A stretch of 29,495 nt of DNA from JBGMEA01 sp041447245 (GCA_041447245.1 JBGMEA010000007.1:1-29495), one strand, 5' to 3'; counted from the stretch's first letter, positions 7,578 through 15,881 are shown. Made by a program: numbers and translations. The notes: generated by a model not told the origin, from the sequence alone.

Positions 7578-8600
7578 TTATTCCATTACGACATAATGAT
7601 ATAGGGTCGGTTCCGATTCGTTGATGTAGCGTACATAAACAAATCGAAATTCTGTGGGGACTTCCTCCTTGAATGTTTGAGACAGCGAAAGATCGTACGA
7701 TTCATTCGGCTCCAACGTCGGAGTAAACCCTCCGAGCCTGGCAATTACTTCTCCGTCCGCATTATAGACAAAGCACATGATCAAAGCACGCTGCGTATCG
7801 GTTGGAATGTTGTTGGTATATCGGAAATTGATTCTGATCCAACTGCCGTATTGGTTTGTCACAATGTCTTCGTCTATATCGCTCAGTATAAAATACTGAG
7901 AAGTATACTCATCCATATACCAAGAAAGGGCATTGAGCGGGTTTCGTTCCAACGCATGTTCCCCCACGGGAAGAATTTCATAAGAACCGTCCTCGTGAAT
8001 CTGCACCTGATAATCATTTCCGAGCGTTGTCGGATTGTCTGACAATGTATAGCTTCGCGTAGCCCATGCGCTCAGATATTGCAGATATGTTTTTGCCACT
8101 CCTTTTTCCGTTCCTTCATTCATCGCGAGTCTGACCTCATACGCGGATTCTTCCGTATTGCGGTTGTCATAATCGGCCGTAAATGTTTTCTCGGTGTAAA
8201 AGGTTGAACTTCCCTCATCCGACTGTTTTGTAATCAGAAAAGAAAAATGATAGGCAGCAATTTGTCCGTCGAGATTTTCGTCTTCCTTGACTCTGCTTAA
8301 GATATCGGTGCCGATACAACCGCACAGCGACGGATTGTCAAATGAATTATTTTCATGATTCAGCGTAATATACACCTGATACCCGTCAGACTTTCCATAG
8401 GTTGTTTCTACCGAAAATCCATCCGACTGATAACTGTCGTAAATATTCGCTTTTACGCCGGCATTGATTTCCTCAAGCGCAGCCGCGATTTCCTCCTGTT
8501 TATGATAGCCATAACTTCCGATTGCAAATGCGGCAATTGAGGCGAGGATCAGCAGTATTCCGCAGATTGCCAAAAATCGGCTCGGTTCTCTTCTCTTCAT
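7578..8600 (-). CDS. single-pass ectodomain protein, paralogue of 4462-5463 (unknown family)
   Basis: 340 residues. A basic MKRREP start, one hydrophobic segment at about 10-29 and a long hydrophilic remainder indicate a signal-anchored surface protein. Landmarks shared with the paralogue are a Tyr-Gln-Ser region near 56, LCGCIGT near 92, DGQIAAYHFSF, a mid-protein helical segment with LQYLSAWATRSY (KLEYLKEWSTHEY in the paralogue), SWYMDEYTSQYF, FRYTNN and GGFTPTLEPNES. The paired cysteines of CGC could form a disulfide or bind a metal. ATG at 8600 follows GGGAG with good spacing. A TATAAT lies at 8701-8706 and the upstream gene ends in its own terminator, so this is the first gene of the probable seven-gene transcript running to 1289. 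Confidence 0.6.
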   Translation of the reverse strand: MKRREPSRFLAICGILLILASIAAFAIGSYGYHKQEEIAAALEEINAGVKANIYDSYQSDGFSVETTYGKSDGYQVYITLNHENNSFDNPSLCGCIGTDILSRVKEDENLDGQIAAYHFSFLITKQSDEGSSTFYTEKTFTADYDNRNTEESAYEVRLAMNEGTEKGVAKTYLQYLSAWATRSYTLSDNPTTLGNDYQVQIHEDGSYEILPVGEHALERNPLNALSWYMDEYTSQYFILSDIDEDIVTNQYGSWIRINFRYTNNIPTDTQRALIMCFVYNADGEVIARLGGFTPTLEPNESYDLSLSQTFKEEVPTEFRFVYVRYINESEPTLYHYVVME

Positions 8601-8700
8601 AACACTCCCATATACAGCACATAATCCGACAACAAAAAGAAATCGGACTGTAACAATACATTTTTATTTCAAACGTAGTGCAATACAATTTCTATTTTTC

Positions 8701-8706
8701 ATTATA
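8701..8706 (-). promoter_or_regulatory. -10 box of the seven-gene XpaC operon
   Basis: The minus strand reads TATAAT about 100 bases upstream of the start at 8600. A TTGTTC lies about 19 bases further upstream as a weak -35. The next gene upstream ends in a terminator, so a promoter is expected in this gap. Confidence 0.5.
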
Positions 8707-8765
8707 TCATAAACATACAAATTCAGAACAATTAACATCACATCCGTTTCAAACTTTACACAAAG

Positions 8766-8789
8766 AAAAAACCGCGTGTTTACGCGGTT
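8766..8789 (-). terminator. intrinsic terminator of the XpaC gene at 8793-9812
   Basis: On the minus strand AACCGCG and CGCGGTT form a 7 bp stem over a 6-base loop followed by a T tract, directly after the stop codon at 8793. It sets the upstream XpaC gene apart as its own transcription unit. Confidence 0.8.
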
Positions 8790-8792
8790 CAT

Positions 8793-9812
8793 TCACGCTT
8801 TCTCTTTCTCCTTCGCCTTCTCCGGCATCACCAGTTCGTGGCGATTGAGCAGCCCGTCGATGGTGAGAATACTCTCGAATGTTTTGATTTCCGCCTCGAT
8901 ATCGATGGATGCCTGCTGCATCAGATTGTCGTTAAAGTTCGTAAAAGCGCATCTTGCATTCGCAATCGATTTCGCAATCTGATCTTTCAGTTCTCTGACC
9001 GTTTTCGTCTCCACCCGCTTGCCCTGCAGATCGATGTACAGATTGCACAGCTTCAGCGTCTGCGGCAGATAGATGTTGCCGAACTTGCGGATCTGCCGTT
9101 CCACAGAGGCATCCTTTGCTGCCTGAGCAAAGATGTCTTTGACGTGCTCGCAGATCACATTCAGATCCTGAGAAATCTGTTCGTCGGGAATCAGTTCGTT
9201 TGCCTTGTTGATTTCCCTCGCAAAGGCGCGCCCCTGTTCCAGCACGGACAGATTCTGATCGAAGGTTTCCTGCAGCGCCCGTTTCGGCTGCGCAGCTGTA
9301 ACATTCCGATCGGCCGCTTCGGATGAACTTTGAGGGTTCGATGAAGATGGCTGTTCTTGCTCTGTTGTAACAATGCACGTTGTTCTGCCTCGGTCGGCTC
9401 CTTCTTCATTCCGATTTGTGGATTGGACATACGGGTCAGAGGGGTTGCTGCTCGGATAGCCGTATCGTCTTGCACGGCGCATAAATCGGCGGTACGCTCT
9501 TGTTCCTGTACCGTAGTAACGCGGATACTCCGCATTTTGCGCAGGGCACTCGTATGAAGATGAAGCATTCCGATTCAGTTCCGCGTATCGGCGTTCCTCC
9601 CATGCCGCACGTCTTGCCCCCTGAGAAAAAAGGAGACCCAGGCCGGTGAGAATCAACACCGCCGGCAGCGCCGGAAAGTATGCCGTTATGCCGAACAAAC
9701 CGCCAAATGCATAAAAAGCGGCAAAAAGATAACTCAGGACTGAAAATCCTCTGCGTCTGATTTTTTTTCGTTCGGCTCTGCGCTGCAGATACAAGCCATT
9801 TCTATTCTTCAT
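8793..9812 (-). CDS. XpaC-domain membrane protein with two helices and a long polar linker
   Basis: 339 residues. A strongly basic N-terminus is followed by two hydrophobic helices at about 24-43 and 47-64. Residues 70-180 form an Arg/Tyr/Ser-rich, probably disordered linker. The XpaC domain spans about 195-325: FAREINKANELIPDE, VKDIF, RKFGNIYLP, LKLCNLYIDL, ASIDIEAEIKTF, LTIDGLLNRHELVMP, then a lysine/glutamate tail. ATG at 9812 has AAAAGGAG upstream. A TATAAT lies at 9949-9954 and a terminator follows the stop, so unlike the other five paralogues it appears to be transcribed alone. It is divergent from the URO-D gene at 10141. Confidence 0.75.
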   Translation of the reverse strand: MKNRNGLYLQRRAERKKIRRRGFSVLSYLFAAFYAFGGLFGITAYFPALPAVLILTGLGLLFSQGARRAAWEERRYAELNRNASSSYECPAQNAEYPRYYGTGTRAYRRFMRRARRYGYPSSNPSDPYVQSTNRNEEGADRGRTTCIVTTEQEQPSSSNPQSSSEAADRNVTAAQPKRALQETFDQNLSVLEQGRAFAREINKANELIPDEQISQDLNVICEHVKDIFAQAAKDASVERQIRKFGNIYLPQTLKLCNLYIDLQGKRVETKTVRELKDQIAKSIANARCAFTNFNDNLMQQASIDIEAEIKTFESILTIDGLLNRHELVMPEKAKEKEKA

Positions 9813-9948
9813 GTTTCTCCTTTTATCCTGTCAAAACTGCCGATAGAGACATCCATGCAAAACGAAATTCTGCCATTTTCAGCTGTCATGCAATTCACAC
9901 ATTGCGTTGCTTAAACAGCGATTCGTATTCGCTTTGTTTCTGACTTAT

Positions 9949-9954
9949 ATTATA
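9949..9954 (-). promoter_or_regulatory. -10 box of the XpaC gene at 8793-9812
   Basis: TATAAT on the minus strand, 137 bases upstream of the start codon. No good -35 is seen. The rest of the 9813-10140 gap is AT-rich and must also hold the rightward promoter of the URO-D gene, which I could not place. Confidence 0.4.
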
Positions 9955-10140
9955 TCATAGGCTGCAACGCGGCATACGACAGATTCTCAGGAACACACAA
10001 AAAAATACTCGGAATATTTTACAGGATACAATATTGAAAAATAAATAAATTTAATAATAACGCGTTCTCTTTTTCAGACGTTTGTGCTAGACTGTATTTA
10101 TCAACGCATCAAGCGCAATCCATCAGTAAGGAGGTCAGTC

Positions 10141-11304
10141 ATGACCGATTTTCAGACATTGTACAAGGAACGCACCAACCGCATGGAAACCGCACAGCGC
10201 GGCGGAATTCCGGATCGCGTCCCCGTTTATTCTCTTGTGGATAACTGGGCATTCACCTACGCCGGATACTCCATCGAAGAAATTTTCGCGGATGACGAAA
10301 AGCACTACCACGCATTCGAACAAGTCGCACAGGATTTCTACTGGGACTCCATGTTCACTTCCTGCACATCGCGCGCCATGAATTATGTCCACGCCCTGGA
10401 CGGAGGCTCTTACCAGACCAAAGGACTCATGCAGGTGGAGACGGGACATGCACTGTCCATGGAAGCTGACGAATATGATGAACTCATCGCCGATCCCTAT
10501 CGCTTTATCCGGGATGTCGTCGCACCCAGGAAATATGGATTGCTGCGCATGCCTTATTCCGAAGAAAAGCAACGCAAATATAACGAAGCGATCGACTATT
10601 ACTTTCGGTTTCGGGCACTCGGAGCATCCTCTGTCGCCCGCTTCAAAGACGAACACGGCATGCCGATTTCGCGCGGCGGTGTATTTTGGCATCCGCTCGA
10701 TTTGCTACTGGATTACTTCCGCGATTTTGCGGGCACCATGCTTGACATCAAGCGAAACCCGAACAAAGTGGCGGAAGCCTGCGAAGCGCTGCTGCCCATC
10801 GTTATCGAGCTGTGCGAAGGAGCGTACCCCGCGCACATCGACGGAAAATCGATTTTTAACCCGATGCATTCGCCGCAGTTTCTCAAACCGAAAGATTTCG
10901 AAAAAGTCTACTGGCCGACTTACAAGAAGGCCGTCGAACATTTTGCGGCAAAAGGCTGCGTGTTTCAGTCCTATTATGAACGCAACTATTCCCATCTTTA
11001 CGATTACCTGCAGGATCTGCCGAAACACAGCGTATTCGGGTTGTTTGAAGATGACGACATGCGCGTAGTCAAGCGCAGACTCGGCGGCATGATGTCCATC
11101 GGCGGCGGGATGGAAACTTACACGCTCAACTATGGAACAAAACAGCAATGCATTGATATGGCAAAAAGTCTTATCGATGATCTGGCTCCGGGAGGCGGAT
11201 ATATCTTTACGACGAACCGCATTCCCCACGCACCGAATGATGCAAACCCCGAAAACCTGAAAGCCGTCAATGAATTCGTTCACGAATACGGCGTGTACCG
11301 ATAG
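10141..11304 (+). CDS. URO-D superfamily protein (methyltransferase-like)
   Basis: 387 residues from ATG 10141, chosen because AAGGAGG lies seven bases upstream; the frame is open back to 10084 but without a ribosome site. It has the uroporphyrinogen decarboxylase fold signatures in order: an N-terminal RTNRMETAQRGGIPDRVPV, a mid-protein HPLDLLLDYFRDFAGTMLDI, KPKDFEKVYWP, and a C-terminal GGMMSIGGGM followed by a GGGYIFTTN loop. Relatives are heme-pathway decarboxylases or corrinoid/coenzyme-M methyltransferases. The HxC zinc motif of MtaA-type enzymes is not seen; the equivalent place reads YYERN. A classic heme enzyme is unlikely because no heme genes are nearby. Substrate unknown. It forms an operon with the 44-residue gene that follows. 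Confidence 0.75.
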   Translation: MTDFQTLYKERTNRMETAQRGGIPDRVPVYSLVDNWAFTYAGYSIEEIFADDEKHYHAFEQVAQDFYWDSMFTSCTSRAMNYVHALDGGSYQTKGLMQVETGHALSMEADEYDELIADPYRFIRDVVAPRKYGLLRMPYSEEKQRKYNEAIDYYFRFRALGASSVARFKDEHGMPISRGGVFWHPLDLLLDYFRDFAGTMLDIKRNPNKVAEACEALLPIVIELCEGAYPAHIDGKSIFNPMHSPQFLKPKDFEKVYWPTYKKAVEHFAAKGCVFQSYYERNYSHLYDYLQDLPKHSVFGLFEDDDMRVVKRRLGGMMSIGGGMETYTLNYGTKQQCIDMAKSLIDDLAPGGGYIFTTNRIPHAPNDANPENLKAVNEFVHEYGVYR

Positions 11305-11314
11305 GAGGTTGCCC

Positions 11315-11449
11315 ATGCAACGATATGACCCCATGGAAACAAACAACGAAGCCCTGATTAAAAACTGCATTCAGGATCACTTGAAAATTGACGATCCCGC
11401 AAAGCAGAAAGCAATGGAAAAACTGTTCATTTACAATTTACTGAACTGA
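11315..11449 (+). CDS. 44-residue protein downstream of the URO-D gene (unknown)
   Basis: ATG at 11315 follows AGGAGG by six bases, ten bases after the URO-D stop, and the frame ends at TGA 11447-11449 just before a terminator. The strong ribosome site and tight packing argue for a real small protein. It is acidic to neutral, has no membrane segment, begins MQRYDPMETNNEALIKNC and looks helical. I recognise no family. A regulatory or assembly partner of the URO-D protein is the natural guess. Confidence 0.6.
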   Translation: MQRYDPMETNNEALIKNCIQDHLKIDDPAKQKAMEKLFIYNLLN

Positions 11450-11450
11450 A

Positions 11451-11476
11451 AAAAAGCACGCAACCGCGTGCTTTTT
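11451..11476. terminator. bidirectional terminator between URO-D and trk/kdp operons
   Basis: AGCACGC and GCGTGCT pair (7 bp) over AACC, with a T run on the plus side and an A run before it that serves the minus strand. It ends the rightward URO-D unit and probably the leftward operon ending at 11567. Confidence 0.85.
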
Positions 11477-11566
11477 CATATAGTAAATTCAAATCCGTAC
11501 GGGCAAGCAGACAATGATTCCGAGGCGGTTCCGAGCATCTTGTGATGAAAATCAAACAACCTCCGT

Positions 11567-12259
11567 TCACTCGTCGGCGAACCGATATCCGACTCCCATT
11601 TCGGTGATGATATAGCGGGGTTTGGACGTGTCCGCTTCGATTTTACGGCGGATGTTTGCCATAAATACCCGCAATGTCTGATAATCGTCATCCGTTTCAT
11701 ATCCCCAGACTTCCTGCTGAATATAGCGATGGGTCAGTACTTTGCCGGGATTACGCATCAACAGCGTCAGCATTTTAAATTCCAAAGGAGTGAGATGCAC
11801 TTCACTTTGACGGAGCGAAACTCTTCTCCGCCCGAAATCCACGCTCAAATCACCGATTGCAATCACTTCGTCTTCCTTCCATTCCGGGAGCGAGTGACGC
11901 AGAACCACGCGGATGCGTGCCATCAATTCGTTCGCGCTGAACGGTTTGGTCACATAATCATCCGCACCGGCATCCAGAAGAGCGATTTTTTCGCGTTCCT
12001 GTCCTCGTGCGGACAGGATAATCACGGGAGTGGCTGCCGCTTCCCGAATCTGTCTGAGAATCTGAACGCCTTCCATATCGGGAAGCCCGAGATCAAGAAG
12101 CACAACATCGGGACGGTTTGAAAAATATTCCGACAGTCCGCTCACTCCGGTTTCGGCGGAGCACACCCGATATCCGCTTGCGTTGAGAGATATTGAGAGA
12201 AAATTATTGATGGGTTTGTCGTCCTCGATAATCAGCACAGTCTGTTCATTCATCGTCAT
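11567..12259 (-). CDS. kdpE: OmpR-family response regulator, KdpE-like
   Basis: 230 residues. The receiver domain (about 6-120) has the acidic pair at IEDD, the phospho-acceptor D56 in VVLLDLGLPD, S83 in IILSARG and K105 in VTKPF. The C-terminal winged helix (about 135-228) contains LTPLEFKMLTLLMRNPG and GYRF, typical of OmpR/PhoB DNA-binding domains. KdpE proteins activate potassium-uptake genes after phosphorylation by KdpD. No kdpFABC genes are in the window; the upstream partner is trkH, so control of the Trk system is inferred. The start overlaps the kinase gene by 14 bases, a sign of translational coupling. Last gene of the operon. Confidence 0.85.
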   Translation of the reverse strand: MTMNEQTVLIIEDDKPINNFLSISLNASGYRVCSAETGVSGLSEYFSNRPDVVLLDLGLPDMEGVQILRQIREAAATPVIILSARGQEREKIALLDAGADDYVTKPFSANELMARIRVVLRHSLPEWKEDEVIAIGDLSVDFGRRRVSLRQSEVHLTPLEFKMLTLLMRNPGKVLTHRYIQQEVWGYETDDDYQTLRVFMANIRRKIEADTSKPRYIITEMGVGYRFADE

Positions 12260-13727
12260 GATCCTTCAGCGGCAGGGTAAAAAACACTGTCGCTCCGCCG
12301 TTCTTATTATTCAATGCCCCGATTGTCCCACCATGAGCACGGACAATCGACTGGCAGATACTCAATCCCAACCCTGTACCTCTTGCATGATCTCCTCCCT
12401 CCGAATCCCCGCTGACAAAGCTGTCAAAGATTGACGAGATCGGTATCTGCCGAATCCCTCCGCCGTTATCGCTCACATCAAACCGCACCTCGTCATTTTC
12501 CTTTTTCGCTGACAGTTCGATTTCGCTGCCCGCGCCGCCGTGCCGTATTGCGTTATCCAGCAAATTGACCAATACCTGCACGATCAGTTGCCGATCCATC
12601 GGAACCAAGAGGATTTCTTCCGAAGGCACAGTCCGAATGATATGCGATCCGACACGTTTTTCCACACGTGCCACGGCTGCGCCAATGATTTCATCCACGA
12701 CTTCATTTTGTTTGAGAATCACCAGTTTTCCGTCCTGTATACGTGTCATGTTCAAAAGGTTTTCGACCATGTTGCCGAGCCAATCCGCATCGTCCCGAAT
12801 TCCGTCGAGCAGCGTCTGTTGCGTTTGATTATCGAGTGTTCCCACACTCTCTTTGAGAAATTCAGCACTTGCCGATATTCCCGTGAGCGGAGTACGCAGA
12901 TCGTGCGAAATGCTGCGCAGAAGGTTGTTCTTCAGTTTTTCTTTTTCGATCCTCATGCGGTTTTCTTCCTGCTGCGCGCTGAGCATCTCCCTCTGAGCGG
13001 CAAGCACAACCAGAGAAAGAACGGTATTCACACTGAGCAGTTCTTCCGAATTCAGATCTTTGCCTGCACAATCGATCGCCAACACTCCAAAACGGGTACC
13101 CGCGCTGCGGATCGGGATATATTTTTCTTTTTCCCGAGAGAATTGGGTTTCTCCGAATCCACAGATATAGATATTTTCATAACACCAATGCAAGGCACTT
13201 TGATCCGACTGGGTTTCTATTTCTTCCGAAGGATAGATGCGCACCGATCTGCCTGTAAGTTCTTCCAGGCTGTCCTGCGCATATCGAAGGATTTTATCTT
13301 TGCCCGATACCGTCAGATAGCCGCTGCCGATACGATAGAGTTCCAATGCCGTTTTCTCGTTCTGACGGGAAATCTTGATCTCCCGCTGGAGTTTTGTCGT
13401 CAATGTGCTGACCATAAACGCAACGATGAGAAAAATCACAAAGGAAGCATAATAATTGGGGTCGTTGACCATCAGAGTATATTTCGGATCGGTAAACAGA
13501 TAGTTGAAGGCAACCACGCAGATCAATGCAGACCCGGCTCCGAACCAAAAACTTTTCGTCTCAAGGATCACAATCAATACACCGACCACAAAAATCATGA
13601 GAAGATTTTCCGCCTGAAGACCGATCTGATCCAACATCAAGGAAAGAAAAATGGTAAGAACCAAAATCAGCAGTGTCTTTCCGAAATTTGTCAAAGCTGA
13701 ACGAAGGAGCTCGTGCTTCATTTTCAT
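12246..13727 (-). CDS. kdpD: KdpD-like sensor histidine kinase lacking the N-terminal KdpD and USP domains
   Basis: 493 residues, roughly the C-terminal half of a classical KdpD (about 900). Four hydrophobic helices at about 15-110 form the DUF4118 sensor. A GAF-like region (about 125-245) follows, then HisKA with H275 in SISHDLRTPLTG, and HATPase with the N box NLLDNAIRHG (388-397), DNGGG (420-424) and GTGLGL (450-455). All catalytic motifs are intact. The missing cytoplasmic KdpD/USP part is where c-di-AMP and turgor signals act in full-length proteins, so sensing is probably through the membrane helices and GAF. It overlaps trkH by 4 bases and the regulator by 14. Confidence 0.87.
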   Translation of the reverse strand: MKMKHELLRSALTNFGKTLLILVLTIFLSLMLDQIGLQAENLLMIFVVGVLIVILETKSFWFGAGSALICVVAFNYLFTDPKYTLMVNDPNYYASFVIFLIVAFMVSTLTTKLQREIKISRQNEKTALELYRIGSGYLTVSGKDKILRYAQDSLEELTGRSVRIYPSEEIETQSDQSALHWCYENIYICGFGETQFSREKEKYIPIRSAGTRFGVLAIDCAGKDLNSEELLSVNTVLSLVVLAAQREMLSAQQEENRMRIEKEKLKNNLLRSISHDLRTPLTGISASAEFLKESVGTLDNQTQQTLLDGIRDDADWLGNMVENLLNMTRIQDGKLVILKQNEVVDEIIGAAVARVEKRVGSHIIRTVPSEEILLVPMDRQLIVQVLVNLLDNAIRHGGAGSEIELSAKKENDEVRFDVSDNGGGIRQIPISSIFDSFVSGDSEGGDHARGTGLGLSICQSIVRAHGGTIGALNNKNGGATVFFTLPLKDHDDE

Positions 13728-15214
13728 CCGTTCCTTTCGAATCGGTTGCCGATGTCTTTGCCGATGCGAGCCATCGCGATAAACACGATGTAGATTTCAA
13801 GTCTTCCGATGAACATCCCGACACTCGCCGTCCAAAGGATGATCGGGGCGGCTCCGTAAGAAGTGACTCCGATGGACAATCCCACTGTTCCGAGCGCCGA
13901 AGCGAATTCAAACATCGAATCCTGCAGCGAATATCCGCAACAGGTATAAATAAATGAACCGATCAGGAATATTATAAGATACAATCCGATAAATGTATAC
14001 ACACCTTTTCGGTAAGTCGCATCCACCGTTTCTTTTTTTCCGAATCGCATCACGGAATCCGAACGGATCACACGTTTATGGGTAAGCTTGTCTCTCATGG
14101 ACCAACCAACGTCCTTCATTGCGACGTAAACGCGGTACAGTTTCATCCCTCCGGCTGTTGAACCCGCACCGCCGCCGATCAGCATCAGCACAATCATCAA
14201 CAGCAGCAGGGCAGGGCTCCATGTCTGAAAGCCCGGCACGGTTTGAAATCCCGTCGTGGTGAGCGCCGTTACAATCTGAAAAATCGCAATACGAGCCGAA
14301 TCCCCGAGATTCTCCGCAATGCCGTTCATCAGCAGCACCATAAAAAACGGCATCATGAATGCGGTGAGAAACAGCATGAATTTGACCTCGCAATGTTGAA
14401 AGAATGCTTTGAATTTTCCCTGAATCAGCATCAGATGGACAAGAAAATTAGTACATCCCAAGAGCATGAGGACGATGGTGATCGCTTCAATCGGCACGCT
14501 GTCATAGTAGCCGATATTGGCTCCGTGAGTCGAAAACCCTCCGGTGGACAATGCGGCAATCGAGTTGTTCAGAGCATCAAACACAGACATGCCAAACAGA
14601 ACATACAGCAGCGTGCCTGCGAGAATATAACCGGCATAGATCGAAATGATCAGACGTGCGGACTTTGCCAGATTGGCAGAGAGCTGGTCCGAATGTCCTT
14701 CGGCGTTGTACAGTCGCATGCCGTATGTATCGCTGAGCACCGACATCATTACCAACACAAGCCCGACCCCTCCGAAAAAAAGCATGATGCTGCGGAACAT
14801 CAGAAAAATATGCGGCGCGCTGTCCACTGCGACAACACTCAGCCCCGTAGTGCTGTACCCGCTTGTTGTCTCGAAGACAGCCTGCGTGAAGTTGTACTGT
14901 CCGGTCAGCATCCATGGAATGGCACTCAATACGATGGCGATGATCCATGAAAATACCACGATGACCGCGTCCTGATTCTGATGCAGCCGTCCTTTCGTTT
15001 TACCCCGAATGAGGAATGTCAGCATATATCCGACCAGGATCGCACAGATGCCGGGAATGGCAAAGTATTTCGCGTTTCCGGCTTCGTTCGGATAAAAAAT
15101 CAAAGTCAGAAGCGGCAACAAAATAATACCGCCGACCAACACCGTGATATATCCGAGATAACCGAAGATCAGGCGATATCCCTCGGCTATTTCCGTCTTT
15201 CTTACTGTCTGCAT
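13724..15214 (-). CDS. trkH: TrkH potassium uptake channel subunit
   Basis: 496 residues, the usual TrkH length. It is strongly hydrophobic with the four pore-loop signatures in order: TTSGYSTTGLS, ALSTGGFSTHG, ALTTTGFQTV and ALGTVGLSIGVTS; GGAGSTAGGMK follows the third. TrkH dimers carry potassium across the membrane and are gated by a ring of TrkA-type subunits, two of which are encoded immediately upstream. The ATG at 15214 is four bases after the stop of the 15219-15881 gene, and the end overlaps the kinase start by four bases, so the unit is tightly coupled. Confidence 0.93.
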   Translation of the reverse strand: MQTVRKTEIAEGYRLIFGYLGYITVLVGGIILLPLLTLIFYPNEAGNAKYFAIPGICAILVGYMLTFLIRGKTKGRLHQNQDAVIVVFSWIIAIVLSAIPWMLTGQYNFTQAVFETTSGYSTTGLSVVAVDSAPHIFLMFRSIMLFFGGVGLVLVMMSVLSDTYGMRLYNAEGHSDQLSANLAKSARLIISIYAGYILAGTLLYVLFGMSVFDALNNSIAALSTGGFSTHGANIGYYDSVPIEAITIVLMLLGCTNFLVHLMLIQGKFKAFFQHCEVKFMLFLTAFMMPFFMVLLMNGIAENLGDSARIAIFQIVTALTTTGFQTVPGFQTWSPALLLLMIVLMLIGGGAGSTAGGMKLYRVYVAMKDVGWSMRDKLTHKRVIRSDSVMRFGKKETVDATYRKGVYTFIGLYLIIFLIGSFIYTCCGYSLQDSMFEFASALGTVGLSIGVTSYGAAPIILWTASVGMFIGRLEIYIVFIAMARIGKDIGNRFERNG

Positions 15215-15218
15215 TCTG

Positions 15219-15881
15219 CTACCTGTTTCCGCATACCGCCTGCACGGCTTTTTCCTGAGAAGCTCTGTCAGTCAGCATAATCAATTTGTCTTGAGGCATC
15301 AGTACGCTTTGTCCGTTCGGAACGAACATCGATCCGTTTCGGATCACGCACGCGATAATACTGTTTGCCGGAAATTCGATTTCGGCTATCTTTCTGCCTG
15401 CGGCTTTGTCGGCCTCGCTGATGCGCAATTCATTCAGCGCAATGTTTCCGTCTTCCAACAGCATGAGTTTGGTCAGGCTCTCCACCGTCGAGGATTGCTC
15501 GATCATGTTGGCAATCATATAGGTCGCACTGATGACATGATCCACGCCAAGCAATTGAAAGATCGGCACGTTCTTGGGATCGGAAACGATGCATACCGCA
15601 CGTTTGATTCCGAACACACGCTTCGCCGTCTGGCAAATGGTCAGATTGTCCGCATCATTCGGACGAAGTGCAATCATGACATCATAAGAAAGAATATGCG
15701 CATCCTTCAATACATATTCCTTGCAGGGATCGCCGAACACCACGGGAATGCCGTGCTTTTCCGCCAGATAGCTGCAATAGGTTTCTTCGTCGTTGATCAC
15801 GCTCAGCTGATGCTTTCGTTCCAACAGTGCTCCGATGAGAAAATCGGCTTTGTTGCGGCCTCCCGCCACTGCAATCTTCAT
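15219..15881 (-). CDS. trkA: TrkA-type regulatory subunit with degenerate nucleotide motif
   Basis: 220 residues: a Rossmann RCK_N domain (about 1-130) and an RCK_C domain (about 140-215, with NELRISEADKAAGRKI and a VPNGQSVLMPQDKLIML stretch). The glycine motif is altered: VAGGRNKADF instead of GxGxxG, so dinucleotide or ATP binding may be weak. Its start overlaps the upstream single-domain TrkA gene by four bases. In canonical TrkA the protein has two RCK halves; here they are two separate chains, this one with the C domain. A role as the structural half of a hetero-ring on TrkH is inference. Confidence 0.85.
   Translation of the reverse strand: MKIAVAGGRNKADFLIGALLERKHQLSVINDEETYCSYLAEKHGIPVVFGDPCKEYVLKDAHILSYDVMIALRPNDADNLTICQTAKRVFGIKRAVCIVSDPKNVPIFQLLGVDHVISATYMIANMIEQSSTVESLTKLMLLEDGNIALNELRISEADKAAGRKIAEIEFPANSIIACVIRNGSMFVPNGQSVLMPQDKLIMLTDRASQEKAVQAVCGNR

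Noticed and set aside
1289..9812. Tellurite-resistance (ter/telA) operon
   Set aside because: Although XpaC often neighbours TelA, no TelA, TerD-type or TerC-type gene is present in the window.
10141..11304. Uroporphyrinogen decarboxylase of heme synthesis (hemE)
   Set aside because: No heme genes are nearby and the N-terminal substrate motifs of HemE are not seen; only the superfamily fold is supported.
12540..13700. 386-codon frame opposite the sensor kinase
   Set aside because: Antisense to a kinase with all motifs intact; no start signal and no recognisable domain.
14243..14950. 235-codon frame opposite trkH
   Set aside because: Shadow of a gene with all four TrkH pore loops; charged low-complexity product.
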